Of a stretch of DNA of 17,443 nt, positions 7,866 to 14,499 are shown piece by piece. The notes under the pieces were generated by a model. The model had not been told where the DNA came from and ran no database searches. It was given only the letters and a program-made list of their open reading frames with translations. Position 1 is the first letter of the stretch, and every line of letters starts with the position of its first letter. A program made the position numbers and the translations under genes. This DNA comes from JAWXCF01 sp034440515 (GTDB lineage Bacteria > Bacteroidota > Bacteroidia > CAILMK01), in contig JAWXCF010000084.1 in the NCBI GenBank assembly GCA_034440515.1, positions 1 through 17,443 of the forward strand, read 5' to 3'.

Positions 7866-8735
7866 TTATAAGTATTTACTAAAAATATAATTCGCTTGGT
7901 GCTTTGCCTCCTCTATGGCAGATATATTTACACTATGCTCAATTCCCATATCTTCAGCACATTGTAAAATATTAAGTGTGTCAATATTCCCTGTCAAATG
8001 ATCATCTGCTAAAGGACAACCTCCATAACCCAATATTGCTCCATCTAAAGTGTTACAACCTGCTAATAAAGCCGATTTTATTTTAGAATTAGCATCTAAA
8101 GCCGTAGCGTGTAAATGTGCACCAATTGAAATATTCTGATAATTAGAAATAATCTCATTAAATGCATTGGTAATTAATTCATTATCTGCACTACCTAGGG
8201 TATCACTTAGTCTGATGAATTTAATGCCCATTTTAAACATCTTTTCAGTGAATTCACTTAGTATGTCCAGACCATATTCGTCACCATAAGGGTTTCCAAA
8301 ACCCATACTTAAATATACAACCATTTGTTTACCAGAATTTTGCACTGTTTCGTTCATAATTGCTAGCTCTATTTCAGATGCAGCAATAGACTTATTTGTA
8401 TTACGCTGTTGAAAAGTTTCACTTATGGAAAGTGGGAAACCTACATAACTAATTGCTGGATATTGTATTGCATATTCTGCACCTCTTATATTTGCTACAA
8501 TACATAGTAGTTGAGTTTGGGTTATGTTTGCCTCAATGCCCATATACACAGCAGCTGTATCTACCAGCTGAGGTATTGCCTTAGCACTTACAAAGCTGCC
8601 AAAATCTAAAATGTCAAAATTGCATAGCAGTAGCTTGTTCAGATAGGAAATTTTCTCAACAGTCGGGATAAACATTTTGATGCCCTGCATAGCATCCCGA
8701 GGACATTCTGTAATTGTAATAGTTTTTGGAATCAT
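7866..8735 (-). CDS. Hydroxymethylglutaryl-CoA lyase family protein with altered active-site residue
   Basis: 289 residues, the usual length for HMG-CoA lyase, a TIM-barrel enzyme (HMGL-like family) that splits HMG-CoA into acetyl-CoA and acetoacetate in leucine breakdown. Landmarks: ECPRDAMQG with Arg13-Asp14 (human Arg41-Asp42), DFGSFVSAKAIPQ (44-56), RLSDTLGS (175-182), the metal-binding HLH at 207-209, and the catalytic-loop motif GYGGCP with Cys240. The N-terminal ECPRD form is shared with other Bacteroidota homologues as I recall them. After the Cys loop, Asn250 is kept, but the next part reads GNIDTLNIL, with Leu254 where the family normally has Glu in GN-x-x-T-E. The enzyme may therefore be weaker or act on a different acyl-CoA. 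It is divergent from the DUF349 gene, with promoter boxes that nearly touch, and lies upstream of ychF. Confidence 0.85.
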   Translation of the reverse strand: MIPKTITITECPRDAMQGIKMFIPTVEKISYLNKLLLCNFDILDFGSFVSAKAIPQLVDTAAVYMGIEANITQTQLLCIVANIRGAEYAIQYPAISYVGFPLSISETFQQRNTNKSIAASEIELAIMNETVQNSGKQMVVYLSMGFGNPYGDEYGLDILSEFTEKMFKMGIKFIRLSDTLGSADNELITNAFNEIISNYQNISIGAHLHATALDANSKIKSALLAGCNTLDGAILGYGGCPLADDHLTGNIDTLNILQCAEDMGIEHSVNISAIEEAKHQANYIFSKYL

Positions 8736-8753
8736 CTTACATCTATGAACTTG

Positions 8754-8761
8754 TATATTTG
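8754..8761 (+). promoter_or_regulatory. Candidate -7 box for the DUF349 gene cluster (TATATTTG)
   Basis: Full match to TAnnTTTG. The nearest TTTG upstream (8725-8728) lies 25 bases away, longer than the usual spacing, so the -33 element is weak. Transcription would begin near 8768, about 35 bases before the ATG at 8803. This would be the promoter for the seven-gene plus-strand cluster. Confidence 0.45.
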
Positions 8762-8763
8762 TA

Positions 8764-8771
8764 CAAAAATA
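8764..8771 (-). promoter_or_regulatory. Candidate -7 box for the HMG-CoA lyase-like gene (TATTTTTG)
   Basis: Read on the minus strand, TATTTTTG fully matches TAnnTTTG, and a TTG lies 18 bases upstream (complement of CAA at 8790-8792). It faces the plus-strand box at 8754-8761 with only two bases between them, and the shared centre TTGTACAA (8759-8766) is a perfect palindrome. Transcription would begin near 8757, about 22 bases before the ATG. Confidence 0.45.
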
Positions 8772-8802
8772 TTCCTGTTAATCGAGATACAACTTATTCC
8801 TA

Positions 8803-11301
8803 ATGGAAAATAAGAACAATGAGCTAAGTGAGGAAAATATAACTGTAGTCCAATTACCAAAAATTGAGACAACAGCGGACAACGACCACAATAGCTCTGA
8901 ACTAATAGTTAAACGTGATACTGAGTTAATTGATTCAAGTACACCAAATGTTGAAACTGAAATGGATGTAAAACACGAAAATACGCCTGATTCTTCTTCT
9001 GAGAATGAGGTTGTTAACGCAGTAAATGAACCGGAAGAAATTCGCCAGGTTATTTCAGAAGATAATACTTTGCAATCTAGAGATGCTCTGGTAAATGAGG
9101 CAAAGCCTGATTTAAACATACCCCCACAGGATGCATTAGAATATGTGGACAATAGTGATAACCAACAGCTACACATAGAGGAAGAAGCAGACGGTGGTCG
9201 TGACATTATCGCTGAACCCGAATCTATTGTTACAAAACCTACTCCTGAAATTCATAATGATCAAGTAGTTGCGATAATTGAAACACCTATTGTAGATGAA
9301 AATAAAACTGTAGTAATAAATGATGATGTTGTTAATGATGTGCAAGAGGTAAAAGAACCTATTCAGTTAGAAGCAATTCCAAATTCTGATGATATTCTAA
9401 TTACTAATGCTGAGATTGATGCAGATTCAATTTCTCCTGTTGTAACTGAAATTACTACTCCAGAAGATATTAAGGCAGTACCTGAACATAAGCCTCAAGA
9501 TAAAACTGAGAGGCAAGCAAGGTATGTGAAGCAAGAAGAAGTAATAGACGAAGAATGGATAAAACGATTAATCTTTAGCGACCAAACGCCAGAAGAAATT
9601 ATCCAATTTATGAAAGATGCTGTTGAAGAGCAGCATAGATACAATATTTCTAAGAATGTATCTGAAGCGAAAGTTTTCTTTATGGAGAAAGTAAACCTAT
9701 TAACTAATGCAGTAAAGGAAGAATGGGATCAAAAGCCCGATAAGCCTGAGACCGATGAATTTGTTGATCCATATCAGGAATTGAAAGATGAAATGTTTGC
9801 TGCTCTAAAGACATTTAGAAATAGTAGGCAGAGCTATATAGATAACAACAATAAACTACGTGACGATAATTTAAAAAGAAAGCTTGAACTTTTAGAGTCA
9901 ATGCGTTCATTAGCTGACAATCCACACGTAGCAAATGCATTAGCTGATTATAGAGGTATAAATGATGAATATAGGTCTTTAGGTCCAGTGCCTAAGGAAG
10001 ACCAATCAAGACTAAGAAGCAGTTTACAGGCAATCGGTAATAGATTTTACGATGCACTGAAAATAGAAAAGGAATTAAGAAATTTAGATCAGCAGAAGAA
10101 TTTGCAGATAAAAAAAGACATAATTGCCAAAATAGAGCGACTTGCAAAAATGGAAAATATGCAAGAAGCATCAGTATTGTATAAAGAATATCAAGATGAA
10201 TGGGCAAACACTGGTCGAGTAAAGTATGAACTACTTGGCGACCTAATGACAAAATATAGAGAGGCTCTGCAATCATATAAAGATAAAGTAGTAGAGGAAA
10301 ATAAACTTTATCAAAAAAATAGAGAGGCAAACCTTGAGGCTAAACTTGAGATTATCACCCGCATTAATCAAATTACAGAAATGGTTAATGAAAATAGAAC
10401 ACAACTATTTAAGGCTGGCGACCAGATTAAACAACTTCGCGATAACTATTACAAAATAGGAGCAGTAGCTTATTCTAATCAAGATGATCTGAAACTCAAG
10501 TTCAATACTGCTTTAGATGCTTTCTTTAAGAAAAGAAATGAATACTATAAAGAGCAAAAGAAAGAAGATAGCGAAAGATTTAAAAATAAAGAAGAGTTAA
10601 TCAAGCAAATTGAGAGTTTATCTCAAGCTGAAAACCCTGAGCAACATCGCGAAGAAGTTATTCATTTGCAACAAGAGTGGAAAACATTAAGTTTTGGTAA
10701 AAGCAACGAAGAGCAATGGATTAGATTTAGAACCACTTGCGATTTATTCTTTGAAAAACTGCAAAACCAGAACAAAGAAAGAAACAGCGAAGAGTCTGAA
10801 AACTTAGATAATAAAAAGAAAGTAATTGATGAAATCAATGCAATTACCTTGGCTGAAACTCTTGAAGCTCCTGTTCAGAATTTAATTACATCTTTGCAGA
10901 AAAAATTTAATAGTTTCGGTTTTGTACCTAGAAAGTATAAAGACAGTATTAAAAAACAATTTTCTGAGGCGCTAAACGAAATGGTCGCTAAACACGCACC
11001 AGAAGCCTTAAAAATATCTGGAGTTGACGCCGAACCAAATATGCTAACCTACCAAATAGGTCTGCAAACTATGGCAGCTGGTGACGACAGAAGAATAGAC
11101 CAAGAAAGGCAGAAACAAACAAGGGAGCTAAGAAAACTAGAAAATGAAATATCAACTCTAGAGAATAATATGGAATTCTTCAAAAACTCTAAAAATGCAG
11201 ATGTGTTTAAACAGAGTATGGAGAAACAAGTTAATGAGTTGAACGATAAAATAAAAGAGATAAAGGCGAAACTTAAACTATTGTCTAATCTAAATGGCTG
11301 A
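8803..11301 (+). CDS. DUF349 repeat protein with long acidic disordered N terminus
   Basis: 832 residues, no signal peptide, so cytoplasmic. Residues 1-245 are low-complexity and acidic (many E, D, N, V, P), likely disordered. From about 250 the protein is helical and charged, with about five DUF349-type units at roughly 356-425, 435-500, 512-583, 592-655 and 671-728; each shows W or F/Y at the 'Y/W...G.v' turn (for example LYKEYQDEWANTGRV and LQQEWKTLSFGK) and a following F-hydroxyl-F helix (RFYDALK, ALDAFFKKRNEYY, CDLFFEKLQ). The C terminus (765-828) is a coiled coil. DUF349 proteins are widespread in Bacteroidota and of unknown function. It heads the seven-gene cluster: its stop lies inside the next gene's start (8-base overlap ATGGCTGA), so translation of the two is probably coupled. 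Confidence 0.88.
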   Translation: MENKNNELSEENITVVQLPKIETTADNDHNSSELIVKRDTELIDSSTPNVETEMDVKHENTPDSSSENEVVNAVNEPEEIRQVISEDNTLQSRDALVNEAKPDLNIPPQDALEYVDNSDNQQLHIEEEADGGRDIIAEPESIVTKPTPEIHNDQVVAIIETPIVDENKTVVINDDVVNDVQEVKEPIQLEAIPNSDDILITNAEIDADSISPVVTEITTPEDIKAVPEHKPQDKTERQARYVKQEEVIDEEWIKRLIFSDQTPEEIIQFMKDAVEEQHRYNISKNVSEAKVFFMEKVNLLTNAVKEEWDQKPDKPETDEFVDPYQELKDEMFAALKTFRNSRQSYIDNNNKLRDDNLKRKLELLESMRSLADNPHVANALADYRGINDEYRSLGPVPKEDQSRLRSSLQAIGNRFYDALKIEKELRNLDQQKNLQIKKDIIAKIERLAKMENMQEASVLYKEYQDEWANTGRVKYELLGDLMTKYREALQSYKDKVVEENKLYQKNREANLEAKLEIITRINQITEMVNENRTQLFKAGDQIKQLRDNYYKIGAVAYSNQDDLKLKFNTALDAFFKKRNEYYKEQKKEDSERFKNKEELIKQIESLSQAENPEQHREEVIHLQQEWKTLSFGKSNEEQWIRFRTTCDLFFEKLQNQNKERNSEESENLDNKKKVIDEINAITLAETLEAPVQNLITSLQKKFNSFGFVPRKYKDSIKKQFSEALNEMVAKHAPEALKISGVDAEPNMLTYQIGLQTMAAGDDRRIDQERQKQTRELRKLENEISTLENNMEFFKNSKNADVFKQSMEKQVNELNDKIKEIKAKLKLLSNLNG

Positions 11302-11758
11302 TACAAATAATTCAACATCAACTATAGACTTACAGCAAGTTTATAAGGAAGTTGAGGAGGGGATAAATTTAGCTGGTGTAGATGCTACACTATGCAGAAC
11401 AGAAAATGATCTAGGACAATGGAATCTGAAAACAGGCGAGACTGAAATTTGGATAGACATATATAGTTCAGATGAAGAGCACGACTATTTTCAAGTAATG
11501 TCGCCTTTGGTTTACATTCCAAATGAGAACAGAGAAAATTTTTACAGGGAATTGCTTGATTTAAACTACCAAATGATAGGTATTCATTTTGTAACCTATA
11601 AAGAAGGTGTCTATTTAAAATTTATGAAAGATGCTGCACATACCCAGTCATCGGAAGTATTTGCCATTCTATCTAGATTTGGCAAATTTGGGCCAGCTTT
11701 TCTTCACGGTTTCGTAGAAAAATTTAATACCAAACCACTACAACATCACGATAAATAA
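11294..11758 (+). CDS. YbjN / type III chaperone-like small protein
   Basis: 154 residues, cytoplasmic, no signal peptide or membrane segment. The order of predicted elements is helix (11-27), strands around GQWNLKTGETEIWIDIYSS (41-59) and YFQVMSPLVYIP (65-76), helix FYRELLDLNYQ (83-92), strands GIHFVTYKEGVYLKFM (96-111) and a final helix (118-144). This matches the YbjN/CesT-like fold shared with secretion chaperones, and the 'N...-LL-LN' then 'g..f....g.v.l....' rhythm is that of YbjN proteins. Function is unknown; binding to a partner protein is likely by fold. The start lies within the DUF349 stop, and the CDGSH gene begins one base after its stop, so it sits in the middle of a transcription unit. 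The family call rests on pattern only. Confidence 0.6.
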   Translation: MADTNNSTSTIDLQQVYKEVEEGINLAGVDATLCRTENDLGQWNLKTGETEIWIDIYSSDEEHDYFQVMSPLVYIPNENRENFYRELLDLNYQMIGIHFVTYKEGVYLKFMKDAAHTQSSEVFAILSRFGKFGPAFLHGFVEKFNTKPLQHHDK

Positions 11759-11759
11759 G

Positions 11760-12026
11760 ATGAACATAACTGAAAAAAGAAGTGCTGGGTTTAAATCAAT
11801 TCGTCAAGAATTAGAACCAGGTATATATAGCTACTGTAATTGCGGTTGGAGTAGTAATCAACCCTTTTGCGATGGTTCGCATCACGGAACTGGAATGTTG
11901 CCGACTAAATTATTATTTGAAGATAAAACAACAATAAGTTTTTGCACCTGCAAAATGTCAAGTAAAGGGCATATTTGCGATGGTTCTCATAAAACCTTAG
12001 ACGGTTTTATGAAGCCAGTATTATAA
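11760..12026 (+). CDS. Dual CDGSH iron-sulfur domain protein (CISD3-like)
   Basis: 88 residues with two CDGSH motifs. The first reads YCNCGWSSNQPFCDGSH, with ligands Cys26, Cys28, Cys37 and His41. The second reads FCTCKMSSKGHICDGSH, with Cys62, Cys64, Cys73 and His77. Each should hold one [2Fe-2S] cluster by three Cys and one His, as in mitoNEET relatives; two motifs in one short chain are the CISD3/Miner2 arrangement. The second motif has His where the first has the usual Pro. Such proteins are redox-active and can pass on clusters, but the partner is unknown. It starts one base after the YbjN-like stop, and a 13-base gap leads to the glycosyltransferase gene. Confidence 0.95.
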   Translation: MNITEKRSAGFKSIRQELEPGIYSYCNCGWSSNQPFCDGSHHGTGMLPTKLLFEDKTTISFCTCKMSSKGHICDGSHKTLDGFMKPVL

Positions 12027-12039
12027 CTTATTTTTAATA

Positions 12040-13179
12040 ATGCTGCATATAGCGGTAAATGCTAGACTGTTATTGCCCAATAAACTAGAGGGTTTGGGTT
12101 GGTTTAGCTATCAAACGCTAAAGCATATTACAGAAAACCATACTGAAGTTAAGTTTACCTTCATTTTTGATAAAGCAATAGCTAATCAAATCGTGTTTAA
12201 TAAATCTAATACACGTTGTGTAGTGCTACACCCTCAATCACGACATCCTCTATTGTGGTACATTTTCTTTCAAATTTCAACTAAAAGATATTTAAAGAAA
12301 CTTAAGCCTGATTTATATTTATCGCCAGACGGATATATACCCTTAAATAGCAGTATTCCAAGTCTTGCCGTAATTCACGACATAGCATTCGAACATTACC
12401 CTGAAACCATTTCTACATTGGTGAGGAAATATTATCGCTATTTCTTCCCAAAATTTTCTAAACAAGCTTCCAGAATAGCGACAGTTAGTGAGTTTACTAA
12501 GGCTGACCTAGTAAACACCTACGGAATATACGAGGATAAAATAGATGTAGTTTACAACGGAATAAATGATAGTTTCAAACCCATATCACAAGCTGATCAA
12601 CTTAAAATTAGACAAGAATTTACACAAGGAAATTCATACTTTATCTATTTAGGAAATCAAAATGCCAGGAAAAACCTTCATACTACACTATCTGCATTTA
12701 TTAAATATTCTGTTAAGTACAATTCAGACGTTCATTTCGTTTTAATTGGCGGAAAAGGCTATTTACCTGAATCATTAGACGAATTCTATCAACACCCTAT
12801 TCACGGAAATAAAATTCATAATTTGGGCAGGGTAAATGATGATGAAATAGTTAATAAACTGGTTGCATCTGCAATTGCAATGGTTTACATATCTAAATAT
12901 GAGGGATTCGGTATTCCTGTATTAGAGGCTATGCAAGCTGGAACAGCAGTAATAACCAGTAATAATAGCAGTATGTCTGAAATAGCAAATGATGCTGCAT
13001 ACTATGTAGATTCGAACGGCATTGCTGACACGGTATTTGCTATGAATAAGTTAAATACTGATATATCCTTTCGCAATCAACTGGTTAGTAAGGGCTATGA
13101 ACAAGTAAAAAAGTTTAGTTGGGCTAAGACCTCAGAATTATTGTGGCAATCCTGCCTAAAAACAATAACTAATAAATGA
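12040..13179 (+). CDS. GT4-family glycosyltransferase
   Basis: 379 residues with a GT-B fold. The N-terminal acceptor half begins MLHIAVNARLL, with the glycine-rich GLGWFSYQ (18-25) near the donor loop. SRIATVSEFTKADLV (144-158) is the standard link segment before the donor half. In the C-terminal half FIYLGNQNARKNL (201-213) holds the R-K pair that contacts the donor phosphates, and YEGFGIPVLEAMQAG (287-301) carries the EX7E motif, Glu288 and Glu296. The enzyme should transfer a sugar from a nucleotide donor with retention of configuration; the sugar and acceptor cannot be read from sequence. No membrane segment is evident, so it probably works at the inner face of the membrane. Its TGA stop overlaps the aroQ ATG (ATGA). 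The O-antigen ligase-like gene downstream points to a surface glycan. Confidence 0.93.
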   Translation: MLHIAVNARLLLPNKLEGLGWFSYQTLKHITENHTEVKFTFIFDKAIANQIVFNKSNTRCVVLHPQSRHPLLWYIFFQISTKRYLKKLKPDLYLSPDGYIPLNSSIPSLAVIHDIAFEHYPETISTLVRKYYRYFFPKFSKQASRIATVSEFTKADLVNTYGIYEDKIDVVYNGINDSFKPISQADQLKIRQEFTQGNSYFIYLGNQNARKNLHTTLSAFIKYSVKYNSDVHFVLIGGKGYLPESLDEFYQHPIHGNKIHNLGRVNDDEIVNKLVASAIAMVYISKYEGFGIPVLEAMQAGTAVITSNNSSMSEIANDAAYYVDSNGIADTVFAMNKLNTDISFRNQLVSKGYEQVKKFSWAKTSELLWQSCLKTITNK

Positions 13180-13604
13180 AAATAAGCATCATAAACGGTC
13201 CAAATTTGCATAATCTAGGAACTAGAGAGCCAAATGTATATGGCGATGTAACTATGGAGAAAGTATTAGACCAATTAAATAAGAAATATGGAAAATACTG
13301 TCAACTGTATTACTATCAATCTAATCACGAAGGAGCAATTATAGATAAACTTTATGATTGCGATGCACAAACTTACTATGGTATTATATTAAATGCGGGT
13401 GCGTTGACCCATACATCAATTGCAATAGCAGATGCAATATCATCAATTAATATACCTGTAGTAGAAGTTCATATTAGTAATGTATATAAACGAGAAAAAT
13501 TTAGACAACATAGTTTTACATCTCCAAATGCAAAGGGCATAATTACAGGCTTCGGAATTGATGTTTATAGATTAGGGGTATTATCTTTACTAACAGATAT
13601 TTAA
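13176..13604 (+). CDS. aroQ: Type II 3-dehydroquinate dehydratase
   Basis: 142 residues, typical for type II dehydroquinase. It catalyses the dehydration of 3-dehydroquinate to 3-dehydroshikimate in the shikimate pathway to aromatic amino acids. INGPNLHNLGTREPNVYG holds Arg17 and the catalytic Tyr22. QSNHEG (48-53) is conserved, NAGALTHTS (73-81) holds Asn73 and His79, and EVHISNVYKREKFR (97-110) holds the catalytic His99 and the Arg lid contacts; QHS replaces the usual HHS in the lid. The family forms dodecamers in the cytoplasm. It begins within the stop of the GT4 gene (4-base overlap) and ends 4 bases before the LysM gene; it is the one clear biosynthetic enzyme in an otherwise envelope-flavoured cluster. 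Confidence 0.97.
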   Translation: MKISIINGPNLHNLGTREPNVYGDVTMEKVLDQLNKKYGKYCQLYYYQSNHEGAIIDKLYDCDAQTYYGIILNAGALTHTSIAIADAISSINIPVVEVHISNVYKREKFRQHSFTSPNAKGIITGFGIDVYRLGVLSLLTDI

Positions 13605-13608
13605 ATTA

Positions 13609-14499
13609 ATGATAAGAAATTTAATATTTTGTATCATAATACTATGTGGCTCAATTTATTGCAAGGCAAATACTCTTTATGATTCTATCGGAATGGTTAA
13701 AATTAAAGGGCTAAATTATGTAAAGTTTAAAATTGCAACAGGGAACGGACTATACGGCATCGCAAAACGATACAATTGCACAACAGATGAAATAAAGAAA
13801 GCCAATAAGGAAGACTTGACTATATTAAGTGTGGGCCAAGTAATACTTGTACCGTATAAGGGTAATGTTAATAGTACTCCAGACAAAAAAATAAAACCCA
13901 TCAGGACTAAAGATAAGCCAAAAGCAAATCCTATAGAAGGACCAAAGACAAAGGTGGTTTACCATACTGTGTTGAAAGGAGAAACATTCTTTAGTATTGC
14001 AAAAAAATATGGTATACAGGTAAAAGATATAAAGAAATGGAACAAAATAGAAGATAATTCTTTAAAACTAGGTTCTAAATTAATCGTAATAAACCCACAA
14101 AAACAGAAAAAAGCTACTAACAAAACAATTACTACTAAATATGGCGATAAAATAAGCCCAGAAGTAGTAAAGAATACAGACGAAATAGATGAGAAAGGCA
14201 AAAACAAAGGAACTAAAATCTTAACAGAATCTGGCATAGCCACTTATATAGATGATGGCAGCATAATAACTAAGAAAAATATGGCTCTTCATATATCTGC
14301 GCCTAGGGGAACCATCATAACGTTAACAAACCCGATGAATAATAAGCAAGTATTTGTCAATGTAGTAGGAAAATTTAACCCGGTAGGTGAAGATGCTAAC
14401 CTTAAATTAAAAATAACCAAAGCAGCAGCAGATAAATTAGGAGTACTAGATCGATACTTTAAAGTAATAATTACCTATACCGTTGAGTCTGGAAAATGA
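13609..14499 (+). CDS. Exported LysM-LysM-DPBB (RlpA-like) wall protein
   Basis: 296 residues. The hydrophobic N terminus MIRNLIFCIIILCGSIYCKA is a signal peptide; Cys18 sits in no good lipobox, so cleavage by signal peptidase I is more likely. Two LysM domains follow at about 39-83 (IATGNGLYGIAKRYNCTTDE to VGQVILVPYK) and 117-162 (YHTVLKGETFFSIAKKYGIQ to LGSKLIVINP), which bind peptidoglycan. After a lysine-rich linker, residues 206-291 form a double-psi beta-barrel of the RlpA type: ESGIATYIDDGS, ALHISAPRGTIITLTNP with His228, and ITKAAADKLGVLDRYFKVIITY. The DRGP loop of true RlpA is missing (GKFNP at 254-258), so I expect binding rather than glycan cutting. Location is periplasmic. The stop overlaps the next start by four bases (ATGA). 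Confidence 0.87.
   Translation: MIRNLIFCIIILCGSIYCKANTLYDSIGMVKIKGLNYVKFKIATGNGLYGIAKRYNCTTDEIKKANKEDLTILSVGQVILVPYKGNVNSTPDKKIKPIRTKDKPKANPIEGPKTKVVYHTVLKGETFFSIAKKYGIQVKDIKKWNKIEDNSLKLGSKLIVINPQKQKKATNKTITTKYGDKISPEVVKNTDEIDEKGKNKGTKILTESGIATYIDDGSIITKKNMALHISAPRGTIITLTNPMNNKQVFVNVVGKFNPVGEDANLKLKITKAAADKLGVLDRYFKVIITYTVESGK

Noticed and set aside
8778..9206. 142-residue minus-strand frame over the 5' end of the DUF349 gene
   Set aside because: Antisense of the acidic low-complexity region, Ser/Phe-rich with no recognisable domain; it would also cross the divergent promoter region.
11049..11321. 90-residue minus-strand frame at the DUF349/YbjN junction
   Set aside because: Hydrophobic Ser/Leu/Phe composition is what the reverse of a coiled-coil coding region gives; no start signal or homology pattern.
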